From the NCBI GenBank assembly GCA_950106755.1, contig OX467088.1:12570001-12634000 (forward strand): a stretch of 64,000 nucleotides of DNA, read 5' to 3'. Origin of the DNA: Climacium dendroides. Lineage: Eukaryota > Streptophyta > Bryopsida > Hypnales > Climaciaceae. The position numbers and the translations under genes were made by a program. The notes beneath the pieces are model-generated. The model saw only the letters and a program-made list of their open reading frames with translations. It was not told the DNA's origin and searched no databases. Shown here one piece after another: positions 24,035 to 35,189 of the stretch (positions are counted from its first letter, which is position 1; the number at the start of each line of letters is the position of its first letter).

Positions 24035-24640
24035 CTAACCGGCCAGTGAGATTGATCTCTCCATCATTCCAGGGAGGATTCCTAGGAACATAGTTTGGAG
24101 ACCCCGCGGCCCCGGTCGCTGTGTTGTTGCTGGAATTGCACCAATATGACGAATTTGACAACATATTAGAGTGGGGAAAATTAAAAGAAACTGAGCTCGA
24201 TTCCATTGCACAACTAACCAGTGCTCAAGATTAATCTCTCCACCATTCCAGGATCGGAACACGTACAGATTGGAGACCCCAGCTCGTTCTGCCCGTGCCG
24301 GAATTGCACCAATATTCATGAGGGATTTGACAAGAATTTGACTCTACAATTCCATTACCTTGAGTTCGATCAACGACCAACCAGTGAGATTATTCTCTCC
24401 ACCATTATTCCTGCTCGGAACCTCCGTCATCTGAAGACCCCAGTCGTTGTGTCGTTGCAGGAATTAAACGAAATCGACAATTAGTATGCGCTATGGAGAT
24501 GAAAAAAAAACTCTTACTACGATTCCACGCGTCACTGGATCCATGCATGATCCCACTAATTTGACGACGCTTCGAATGGGGATCTATCATCAGAAACTCT
24601 TCAGGAGATCGATTCCGTAACTAATGGATTCAACGAAACA
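24035..24640. repeat. diverged tandem repeat, unit about 165-175 bp, three to four copies
   Basis: The phrase 'accagtgagatt...ctctccaccatt' recurs near 24042, 24218 and 24381. Each copy is followed by '(t)ggagacccc' or 'gaagacccc', then 'cgttgt/ctgcc' and 'ggaattgcacc/ggaattaaac'. A fourth, weaker copy follows near 24530. Non-coding. Confidence 0.6.
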
Positions 24641-25190
24641 TGACAGCGGATTGAATTACTCTCGAGAGAGCGATCCACTAACCATCAATGAATTGTAGCT
24701 AGCTACGCCCCTCGTTTGCGCGCAGTTTACCTCCCTCCGCCGTACGTTCCTTCCGAGGATCGGAATTTACTTACCATGTCGGCAGTGACGACAGAATGCG
24801 GGGTGCATGCATGGCAGCACGAGAACAGCGACTACTCCACCCCAGCCGCTTCCCCGCGAGCGCGTGCCGGCACGGCGGATGGTTTCATGCATGCATTGTG
24901 GCGTCATGCCAATCGACTTCCATTTCCAGGAATTGAATGATGCCATTCGGTCTGACTCTCCCGGCCCATCGTCTCCGGGAAAAGCAGACAATCCGCTTCG
25001 ATCGATCAGCGTGGCCTTTCAATTCCGGGGGGCGGTCCACCACTCCACCTGCCGGAGCGCCTTTGGGTACGATCGATGCCTCCACCCCTGGTACGGTTTC
25101 GGTACTTGGAGAGGAGGAGCATCTTGGATGCTTGGATTCTTTGGGGAAATGGAAAGAAGAATCTTTGTGTGCGGTTGTTGTTGTTGTTAT
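24641..25190. other. GC-moderate intergenic stretch
   Basis: Short open frames exist on both strands (about 24720-25250) but none shows a domain, splice context or codon pattern I trust. No element ends were seen. Confidence 0.4.
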
Positions 25191-25194
25191 GGCG

Positions 25195-25485
25195 AAACTC
25201 CTCTACTTTGGCAGTTTTTACAGTTCAGAGCGCGCTGTGTAAAAACGTCATAGATGTCTTAAATCTATACCATTTTTAGATGTTTGAAATCTATACCCAT
25301 GTTAGATTTCACTTTTACAATTCAGATCGTGTGGTCTAAAATCTATAGTAGTCATAGATTTCTTAAATCTAAAAAAGACCGAGATTCTTGAAAACTATAC
25401 CTATCCTAAATGTCACTTTTACAATTAAGAGCAGGTAGTCTGAAAATGGCACACGGAATGCCGCCATTTTAACGAAATTCACCAT
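25195..25485. mobile_element. MITE-like element, AATTTCGTTAAAATGGC family (right end clear)
   Basis: The right end, read inward on the minus strand, is 'ggtgaatttcgttaaaatgg', followed by a 'gtgccattttcaga' phrase. Both match ends of the elements at 25607-25981 and 37758-37923. The interior repeats 'aaatctata' motifs. The left end near 25195 is only weakly similar, so that boundary is uncertain. Confidence 0.45.
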
Positions 25486-25606
25486 TGTTGTTATTTTGTT
25501 GGGTGGGAGGGAGGGAAGAAGGGGCATGCATGGAAGATGAGGATAAAGGATAGAATTATTGGTGAACAAGTGTCAACAATAGTTATCCAAAAAATGGATC
25601 TAATTA

Positions 25607-25981
25607 TGAGGAGTTTCGTTAAAATTAGTGGTACTTTTCATGTGCCATTTTCAAAGTGCTTGCTTTTGAACTTTGAAAGTGCCATCTAGGACAAGTATAG
25701 ATTGCTCTGAATTGTGAAAGTGCCATTTAGGACAAGTGTAGATTGCTCTGAATTGTGAAAGTGTCATCTGAGATTTTTATAGATTTACAAAATCTAGGAT
25801 TTATATAGATTTCAAGCCACGCAATTTGAACTATAAAAGTAACATTGATCTAATACAAATTTTGATTTCAAACGTTTAAGAAAAGTATAGATTTCAGATA
25901 TCTAGGGCGTTTGTACATGTTAAACCACCTAGTTTGAACCATAAATATTACAGAATGGTGCCATCTTAATGAAATTGTCCA
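25607..25981. mobile_element. MITE-like element of the same family, about 375 bp
   Basis: The left end 'gagtttcgttaaaattagtg' with 'catgtgccattttcaaagtg' just inside, and the right end 'gaatggtgccatcttaatga', are inverted relatives. The interior carries two direct copies of 'aggacaagt(a/g)tagattgctc' and several 'tatagattt' phrases. Non-coding; no clean target duplication was found. Confidence 0.55.
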
Positions 25982-25989
25982 TAATCTAC

Positions 25990-28800
25990 TAATAAGGGTA
26001 GTCACACCTTCACCAAGAAGCAAGAATTGTATGAAGTGACAGAAATTGGCGAGAGTAAAGAAAAACCAATAGCAAGCCATTTTGTGTAAAGAAAGTGTGA
26101 CATCCCTTTTTGATGTTTGGACTTTGGAGCAATTCTCAGAGAATGTATTTCCTTCAAAGCTAGATCATATTTGTTATATTGAGACGTTTCATAGTCTCAT
26201 TTTTTATCTTCGACTTGAAGATAAAACGCTTTATTACGTTATTAGTATTTTTTTATAAATAAGTAACAACACCAATTTTTAAAAATTCATTTTAGAATCA
26301 CTATTTGAGCATTATTTGTTTTTGGTTTTAATTATGATTTTTGTAAATGAATTTATAATATTTAGCATTGTATCTCAAAATTTGTGAAAAGTCTCAATAT
26401 AATGTATATGACATTTAGGAGCTTCACAAACCACGTGCAACCCAACAAAATTGAAAAATTCCTCAAGTCATTTTTCTCTAAAGTCATATTCTTTTCCTTT
26501 GGACAAGAACAAAGGCCCTTCAAAATCCTCGGAGAATGAGTGCTACGCAAAACACGGACAACCACATAGAGAGCGCCACGCATTTTATCTCCATGAATTG
26601 TCCAGGGATCAAATTGGAGGTGAAACTACCTATGATATGAAGAACTTGCATCTAAATGTTGGTTGATGAATCTCATTGATGGAAAATTTTGTTAAAATAG
26701 CAAGTACCCTACACTAGGGTAAAATTTGCTAAAAAATAATTCAAAATATAATTAACTCCCAAAGTTAATCATATTTAGAGGTCCAAAATTGCTTCATGTC
26801 CAAAAATACACATGTTCTATAACTTGACGTACATTTTAGTCACTAAGTTGGAAAACAAGATGAAAATACATATTTTTGAAATTTAACCAAAAATAATTTT
26901 ATATTATTATTATTTTAAATTGCAAAGGGTTTCAAAAGGTATTATTGAATGAAAGATATATCTAATATGCTAATAAATTTTGGAAGATTTTAGAATTGTT
27001 AATCTCAATGGTGAGAATGTTTTAATAAACAATCAATAACATTTATTTTTATTGTTATTTGAGAATTTTCAAAATTGAAAGCATAAGATGACTTTGTATG
27101 TTTTTTCTAAGTCTTTTACTGACAACAAAATAAAACTTACCATAACTTATATTTCATCATTTGAAACTCAATGGTTAAATATTTTTTGAGTAAGTATCAA
27201 TCTATACAAGCTTGAATAAATAATTAATATTTTTTTAGAACATATTTTTATTGCTTAGTTTGATTCTTAAATTGAAAAAATCCTTTGAACTTTTACAGTA
27301 TTTATTGGAATGACATGAAACAAAGCTTCACACGTAGATTATGATGAGAAGCATCCATCCTAAAAAATTCATGCAAAAGTACCAAATTATGAAGTCAATA
27401 GAGCTTGTCTGAATTTTCGAAAAGCCCAAAGCAGGCTCCTTGGTCCTTAAGTTTGGGGATAAATAAAAATAATCTAAATCCTCAAAAAACTTAGAAGCCA
27501 AAATTGTGAGTGTTGGTGAAGCTACAAGTATCAATAGAGCCATGAGTATCCATAAAGCTATGATTATTGCAACAAGTCAAAGAATATTCTAAAGTGTACT
27601 ATTGAACATTTTTGTTTGAATTTTAATTCAATAATTCAATTTAGAATCTTTGGAAGTTCATTTTACAAGGTTTAAAATCAAATGTCAAAAAGATATGATT
27701 TTGTATGGGTCCTAATGAATTTGATTCCAATGTACAGTATTTCCAAGGTTGTTCTATTGGACATAATTTCAAGTTTTGGCATCTAATAGATGTTCAACTT
27801 CATATGTTGCATAGGACAAATGTCAAGTATAGGACATTGCCATCAAATAAGGATTTAGGATTTCAAATTTTTTTATCCCTCCGTAAAACAATTTGTCCTA
27901 TATGGTTGGCTCTTAAGAGTGATATGGAAAGTGAAGACCACGTCAATATGGGTGACTATAGGTGGGGATGCATGCAAGTGAAAAAGGACAAGCGTGCATT
28001 AAAGAAGGGTGACCGTAAATGAAAGAGCGAGTGTGGGTGAAGGAACAATTGCAAGTGGATAAAGGACAAATGCAAGTGGAGTGAAGGGATGACCGCAATA
28101 AAGAGGCGACTGTGGATAGATGAAGGGCATGGTTGTTCATCCTTGACAAATCGACAATATGACAAACACGACAAATACAACATGAATTTTATCCCTCGTT
28201 TGTCTAATAAGGTCAAACTTCCTTTTATCTTTTCAATGAAAATTTTGGCTATGTGGCCCCTACGTGGCACGGGGACGCATGCGGGTCTAGGCAACCTCAA
28301 GTACAAGGTCAGTGCGGGTAGGACTACCTTGGATGCATTCGGAGGGCGAGTGCAGGTGGATGTGGTACGCAAAGACCCTCACCCGCAGTCGCCCTACCTA
28401 CACCTACAATAGCCCTACCGCACCTACGGTCGCCCATAGTGACGTAATTTGGGCTTTCCACGTAGGATTGCCCGTCGGATAGAAAATTTCAAAAATGTGG
28501 GTGACCTCGGATAGGGCGACCACAAGTTCGTTGTATATGACCAACACTTGTCATATACAACATGCGACATCAAACAAACAACTTGACACCAAAACCCAAA
28601 AATGAGTTCGATAGAACAACCTTGATTGAAAGAACAACCCTAATTGATTGAAGGGATGACCATGGGTAGGTGAAAAGACATTTGTGGGAAGAAAAAAATC
28701 CAATCTTTCTTCAAATCCAATCTTCTTCAAATCTAGTTTCCTTTAAAATGTAGAAATTGTAAAAATTAGGTAATAATATAATTTATTTAGAATGGATCTT
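25990..28800. other. AT-rich intergenic, no gene seen
   Basis: Long AT-rich stretch. From about 27950 to 28500 it turns purine-rich with recurring 'gggtgacc' and 'gcaagtgga' phrases but shows no coherent repeat unit. Short open frames on both strands are not convincing. Confidence 0.45.
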
Positions 28801-28809
28801 TTCAAATTG

Positions 28810-29200
28810 TAAATAATATAAAAAAAATTAACTACTTAAATCTTTATCTTTTATCTTTTATTTTAGATATCATGATTACATAGAGTCTCTGAGAATTACA
28901 AAGTATATAAGGTGAAGTCTTTATTTAAATCTTCATTTTTTGTTTTTTATTTATAAAATCAATATGAAAAATAAATCATAATTAGGAAAAGTCTTGAAAA
29001 ATTGCAAAAATTAAGAATTAAAATTTTTACTTAATTCTCCATCTTTTATTTTGAATTTTAAAATCAATGTAATAAATAATACTTGTGTAGAATGAATCAT
29101 TGAGTATTGTGTAAAATAAATGAAGAAGTTCTAACTTAAATCTCCAATTGTTATTTTTTATTTATAAAATCAATTGGACAAATAATTCACGAATAGAATA
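28810..29200. repeat. diverged AT-rich tandem repeat, unit about 110-120 bp
   Basis: A phrase like 'aatcttcattttttgttttt' followed by 'tttataaaatcaat' and 'aataa' recurs about four times (near 28835, 28935, 29035 and 29140), with much drift between copies. Confidence 0.5.
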
Positions 29201-29414
29201 CCTATTGCATTTTGTTTTTTTTAAGTCTTGATGCCTTTTTGGAATTACTACCTTGTTTCTTTTGTGTGATTTTTTCACCACCACTATCCTCCAAATAGAG
29301 GATGTGCACCATCAACTAGACCTCTAACTTAAGCATCAGCACCTTGCATACCAAATTCAAAGCCAACATTTTATCTTCTACCCTCAACAATTCCCTTGTA
29401 AACATGAGGGAATC

Positions 29415-29690
29415 AGGGTTTTTTTTTCATTTTTGAAGAAGTGCCATAGTGGCGATATAAAATGTTATAGTGGTGCTCCAAATTGCAACATTCATCCACT
29501 TATTGGATGTATAGTACGGTTTTCATCCATAATTAGGCAATTTCATCTAGTATATTTTTTAATTTTAAAGTTGTTTGGCAATTTCATCCAATTTTGGGGG
29601 CATTTTTTATAACCTTTTTTAGCCAGATTTTTTTTTCTGGTGCAATCTAGCACCAGAAAGCCAAAAAAAAAGCCCTGGAGGGAATTGCAA
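29415..29690. mobile_element. non-coding interspersed element, second copy of the 1453-1655 family
   Basis: In reverse orientation this matches 1453-1655. Shared phrases are 'agtgcca(t/a)agtggcgatataaaat', 'gtggt(g/a)ctccaaatt', a 'gcaattcaacatc/gcaatctagcacc' segment and A-runs at the end. Matching at two sites 28 kb apart in opposite orientations supports a mobile origin. Class unknown. Confidence 0.45.
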
Positions 29691-29699
29691 AAATGGAGC

Positions 29700-31480
29700 C
29701 AAAGATTGAGTAAATTCACCTTGTGGAATGTCTTGAGATTCATAGAAGAATCCATTTTTACCACTCATACCTCTCACACACCACCCACAAGTCAACACTA
29801 AGGACATAAAAAGACTTCAAATGCAAAAAGAAAGCAAACGCAATAAGAAAGTTCACCACAAACATGCAAATGCTTAGATTTTGTAAAAGAACCTAATAAG
29901 AAGAACATTGCAACAAAGTAGGCACATTTCTCCACTAGAAAAGTTTGGAGCCACCCCACAAGCACACTCCAAAACTTCTCCATCCTATCTACTGAGATGG
30001 CTAAATTCATTGGTGACTTGGCAACTTAAAGTATCAAACAAATCCTATGTCTGAAATCTCCATTAGACAAGGTTGCAATTTTATCCAATGAGCTTTCAAC
30101 TCAATTTGTCCATCCACTCATCTAAACTAGGCCTCAAGCTAAATAATTCAAATCCTTTGAAATCTAGTTGGTGAAATAAAATCTTGAATCCAAACTACAC
30201 ATGGACTAAAATATTCAAATGGATGATGATATCCATATATATTATTTGTGAACACATTTGTTAATGTAGACCCTTTAGACTAATTGACAAAACCAATACA
30301 ATTTAATTAAACTTGTTAAGACACTCATATTTCTTTAATATAGTAAATGAAAATAGACCCTTGCAAGTCAACAAGCACATTTAAGGACTGAAGAGTACAA
30401 TTTAAGTCTTTCAAGACACTCATATTTTTTTAATATAGTAATTAATATAATAATTGAAAATAGACCCTTGTAAATCAACCAACACATTCAAGGAAAGAAC
30501 TTCAATTAATCACAATTGTTGAAAAAAACATGTGATATCTATCTCCCAATGTTGAAGGCTTTTCTTGGTTAAAATTATTTAAACAATACTTTGTAAACCC
30601 CAAACATCTTCATTATTCAACAAATGTTCAACATGGATTAATAAAGCTCCCAAGATTTTTACACCCCCATTTTTGCAAGAAATACTCGTCTCCAATAATG
30701 CCATTAGCACATCTTAATAAGGCTTGTTGCTTCATTTATTCAAACAAACTCCATTTAGGCTTCTTATATGACCATAGTAAGACCATCTACAATTAAGAAA
30801 GTAGTCAAGTATCTACTTAGAATAACATATGTATGTAAAATACAAAAACCAATACAATAGAAATTCTATATTGAATCCAACCAAGACCATCGTACATATT
30901 ACATTAGAGAAGTTTATTACATTAAAGATTTAAAGAGGGTCATTTGCAATCATGACATTTATATGCAAGCTAAGACAAACCAACAATCAATATTATATTA
31001 GAGATTTATTACTTTAAAGAATGTTGTTTATTAGAAGTTATACTACACTAAGATTAGATCACTCAAATTCAAACATATTTTTGAACAATCCAAAAAATAA
31101 GTAAATGCTTATAGTACAATAATCAAATGTGGACATTAAATTCTACACAAGGTTTAGAAAACCCATCAATCCAATACTATGATCCTCTTGTAACTTTTTA
31201 CATATTATATTCAATTAAAGTTAAAGAATTCACACAATTCTAGTCACAATTTGTCATCATGTCAATAAAAAATGAAAGTTCCCTTGAACACAATATATAA
31301 CCAATAATGATTATCAAACCAAACTTGGTCAGTTATAGGCAATACTACCTTTAAGACTCACAATTACAAATTGCTCCACTTCACTACATCCAAGTTCAAA
31401 CTATTCAAAGAAAAATTAACCAACTTGCAATAAGAATCATATAGAATTTGACGATCCACTATTGTCCAACTCTGAGGGTG
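29700..31480. other. AT-rich intergenic, no gene seen
   Basis: Only short open frames. A pair of similar phrases ('agacactcatatttctttaa' and relatives) occurs near 30320 and 30410, followed in each case by 'aaaatagacccttg'; this is a small diverged duplication. No gene evidence. Confidence 0.45.
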
Positions 31481-32581
31481 CCATATTACATACAAATATT
31501 GCCAAATTCAAATCTCCAAGTTCAAATTGAGAACCACTTAAACACATTTCTCCTAATACATTAACCCCTAAAGGATGGAGACATTACTCATACAATGTAG
31601 ATACTAAAGCAACTCCTAAGTACCAAAGCCATTTGCATGTAGAAAAAATTGATTATTTGACATAGAGAATTTTTTCTGTGAGACTACCTAAGAGTGCACC
31701 TTTAATTAAAGATTTTCATAAAAATTTTAGCACCAAGATAGGACAAATAGTAAAGTCTTGTATACTAGGACTATTGAGGAGTACAAAAGCCATTGTAGGT
31801 CATTTCTTGATCTTAACATCCTAAAACGGGTTAAGGCAGAGCTCTGCAGTGCATATCAAGAAGCAATTTGGTTAAGCTCGGTACTATAGATCAGCTAGTT
31901 AAGACATCTGTAACATGACTAACATCTCAAAGAACTGGGATGTCATCAGCAGACAAAAGAGAGAGACCTAACTCCGTGAATTGAACCCATTCAACCATGT
32001 TCAGCAACATTACAAATTTCAACCACTACTGACTTGCTTTGCAACCTTGCCAAAGTATAGAATTTACTTCTAAACACTCGCGTCCTCGTCCAGGCAGGCC
32101 CTTGCCACTTTCCAATCATCGTATACGTTATAGGATTGGTGACATCGACAGAAACAGAGCAATTCAATCCCGGAAAGGATGGCTTGTAGCACTCTGAGAT
32201 CTCATCTTCTCCTATTTCATATACCCTGCTCTAAATTAGAGCGCCGGCCTACGCAATCAACAATAATTTCAGTGGCTTCAACACAGAGGAACCTGCTGCG
32301 TTACCAAAACCCTAGAAAAAGGCGATTCAATTCAATTCAATTCCTACAATTCCACCTCGGTTTCGAAGTCGAATCGTTAAATGGAGAAAGGCGAGAAAAG
32401 TTGCAAACCAGTTCATGACGATCAAACCCTCCGTTATCATATATCACCATCACCACCCGCTGCTTCCCGATAACGTCCATAACGGACCCGTGCATTTGAG
32501 CACAAGTCGAATTCGATTCATGGATTTGCCAGAGTGAATTACCAATCCCGATAAAACTCAATGCATATGCCCAGTGAAACC

Positions 32582-32923
32582 TTAAATCAGAAGGATGCCA
32601 TTCTCCCGAAGACTATCTACGAACGCCTTGATCTTCCCATGGTACCTCTCCCCCTTCCGCAGCTCATAAGTTACCGCAGGAATGTCCTTCACCTTCAACC
32701 TGGCAGCCAAGATCCCTGCAATGTGTGCGGAAGCCGCCACGTCGCCCGTCGCAGAAAGCTGCTCCCGCAAATCCTTCTCCTGCGACGTCGCCGCAACCAC
32801 CGTGTGGCTGGTAGGCTTGTGAACCACCATGGATCGCACATACTTGTTGGAGAAATGCAACTTCAACTCGTAAGGCTTCAAGTACTTGGTCATCCTCGAC
32901 ACGGATCCCATTTTCGCCGCCAT
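32582..32923 (-). CDS. mitochondrial-type ribosomal protein uL18 (L18p/L5e family), copy 2
   Basis: An intact 113-residue frame from the ATG at 32923, differing from copy 1 at three residues (ATSQEKDL for ATSEEKDL, QLSATGD for QLPATGD, KGERYHG for KGEKYHG). Synonymous changes outnumber these in the DNA I compared by eye, and there is no stop or shift, so both copies look functional. The telo-box is conserved at 33007-33015. Expected role as for copy 1: a 5S rRNA-binding protein of the mitochondrial large subunit. Confidence 0.88.
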   Translation of the reverse strand: MAAKMGSVSRMTKYLKPYELKLHFSNKYVRSMVVHKPTSHTVVAATSQEKDLREQLSATGDVAASAHIAGILAARLKVKDIPAVTYELRKGERYHGKIKAFVDSLRENGILLI

Positions 32924-33006
32924 GAGGTCCACCTCCCTCCCTCCCTCGCTCGCTGATGCTCAAAAAGTAATCAAACCTGCAAACACTGCCTCGCTCGTCC
33001 ACGACT

Positions 33007-33015
33007 AAACCCTAA
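33007..33015 (-). promoter_or_regulatory. telo-box upstream of uL18 copy 2
   Basis: AAACCCTAA on the plus strand, 84 bp before the copy-2 ATG, the same distance as in copy 1 despite changes in the sequence around it. Confidence 0.65.
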
Positions 33016-33190
33016 TTGCCTGAACAGGTAACCAACGCTTCTGCAAATTGACCACTGTACCAGTGCATTTGCCGGACAGGCAGGTTCTCCAAATTGCGTG
33101 AGTGAACACGACCACAATGTAGACGTGGCAGGGAATAGTCCGACGTGGCAGTCTTAACCCCTTTTTAATATGACCTGTCCTAATGATGTG

Positions 33191-34460
33191 GATATCACAT
33201 ATCTCCGAGGGTGCATTATTAAGGAAGTTCATGGGGGCTTACAGCATCACTTGGTCACAAACTGCCACATGCCAAGCATACATAGCATTAGTCCACATTT
33301 TCAACTCATTCTGCCAAATCCCAATCACTAGGACTATTAGTACACATTCCCATCATGACACCAAGCATGTTTTTTAGTAACATGGGGCGGAACTTCCACC
33401 TTAATGTGCAAGGACCCATGGTGGCACTACTCACCATGGTCCTAATTGTTTTTGAGTGTCATCCTACTCCATACTAGCCTTTTGCATTTGCTACTCATCC
33501 ATTAAAAGTAACTGGCACTCACAACTCGGGACACATCCAAGGAGACCTAGCAAAGAGTGGGACTCCACCCAACCGATGCCCCGGGACACACACAAATGTC
33601 CCATGATGCCTTGAAGTGGTGGTGAAGTCACTACCAACCACTATGAGTTACCAAGACTCACCAAGACTTCAAAAAAAAAAAGGAGGGAGACCAACCCCTT
33701 CTATAGTACTCTCTGTGGTATTCGGCAGACCCCCCGGTCCTAAGTTGAAGGAGAACCTTAAACACACTTGAGTTGTGGAAGACCACCCAATTACAACTCA
33801 AATCGCCAAGTTACGTCACCGTTTGGACTCCCGAACTTCCAATCGGCGTAACTTTGTGCTCAGAGCTCCAAATTCAACATGTGAGCCCATTTTAGACATC
33901 TACGCAACAAATAGATGCCTATGAACTTCTCATTCGTCTCATTTAAACAAGTCCTCGCAAAGTTATGACCCTCCAAAGATTCGGGTTCACCGAAGGAGGC
34001 ATCATACCTTCACTAGGGCTCTTCTTTTGGCCATAACTTTTGACTCCTATTTTAGAACCTTATAATGCTTATCATTTTAAGTTTTTTGTGTTCATAACTT
34101 TCCTATGATATGCTATATGCCATACTTTCTTATGGGATTCATTGAGAACCCCTCACACCTAGCCCTCAAGTGTCTTGGCACCATCGGGACCTAGTCAACT
34201 TTGAACGGTTATAACTTTTAGTTCACAACTCCAAATTGCGCATTTTTTGCACTATTAGAAGTGTATTGTCAAGAGCTTTTCAAGAATGTATGACACTCTA
34301 CCATCCACTTCAAAATCAGAGCGTCATTGTGCCATGTTTGATCGGAAGTCTCTCAAATCTCTTTCTTAGTCTATTGTAAGGCTTGGGAAGTCACCCCGAA
34401 GGTCCCCCCTTGCGCACTAAGGTTCATTGGACATCCCAAGAAGATAAGGGCGTGACAACA
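33191..34460. other. intergenic, possible old repeat, no gene seen
   Basis: The phrase 'ataacttttgactcc'/'ataacttttagttcac' and similar recur in a region with few open frames, which suggests decayed repetitive DNA. I found no terminal repeats or protein match. Confidence 0.4.
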
Positions 34461-34464
34461 TTAA

Positions 34465-35186
34465 AGAAGGCGATGAAGAATATTAGATTTTTTAACCGGA
34501 TTGCTACAAAAAAGCCATTTCTTAGTTAAGAGTACAAGGCAAGGGGGGTGGCATTTGCCAAAGAACATCATCATTGGACGACATCTGATTGGAAGAATGT
34601 GATATAGATGGACGAATCCTCATTTGAAATCGGAAAAAGGTCAAGGCAAGTGAAGGTATGGCGAAAGTCACATGAACGCTTTTTTTCGGATTGTTTAGTA
34701 CCATCTTTCAAATCCGATCGTTCATCAATGATGGTACGGGGTGCATTTACCGGTTTTGACAAGTGCGCACTTGTTATAATGCCACTTGATAGACGGAAAG
34801 GTAGGGACTTTGTTGATGTAGTTTATGAAAGCCACTTGAATGGCTTCTATTTTCTCCACAATCACCTCGAGACACTTATACTCATGGAAGATGGTGCCAC
34901 GGTGCATTGTAACAAGGAATCAAGTGATTGGAGGCAAGCACATGGTATAAGAAAGCATTCATGGCCTGCAAACTCTTCTAACTTAAACCCCCTTGAAAAC
35001 CTATGGAAGATTGTAAAAAACACCGTCCAGAAGGAGGAGCTACCACAAAACAAAGAAGAATTAGTCAACACCATTCAAAAGGCATGAGAAGAGGTGTCTT
35101 AAGAGATCATTGAAGTTCTCCTTACTAGCATGCCTCACCGTATGAAGGCTGTAATCAAAGCTAATGGTGGCAACACTAGATGGTAG
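34465..35186 (+). pseudogene. decayed Tc1/mariner-type DDE transposase (DD34E)
   Basis: One frame reads through a Tc1-like catalytic domain. It starts with a KKPFLS...FAKEHHHWTTSDWK segment. The first Asp is in MDESSF, the second in LMEDGATVH, and the Glu in SNLNPLENLW, exactly 34 residues after the second Asp (DD34E). It ends with MPHRMKAVIKANGG. In-frame stops interrupt it at 34527, 34605, 35085 and 35100. The N-terminal DNA-binding part is missing or unrecognisable and no terminal inverted repeats were found. Because the catalytic triad persists while stops have accumulated, inactivation is probably not very old. Confidence 0.85.
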
Positions 35187-35189
35187 ATA

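Larger units (their letters stand above)
31490..33190. repeat. segmental duplication, copy 2 (pairs with about 14870-16260)
   Basis: It has the same order of landmarks as copy 1: 'cacatttctcctaat', 'ttaaggcagag', 'gacttgctttgcaa', the uL18 coding frame, the telo-box and 'gtagacgtggcagggaatag'. An extra stretch of about 300 bp lies near 31560-31830, absent from copy 1. Another of about 60 bp lies upstream of the gene near 33030-33090. Confidence 0.78.
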
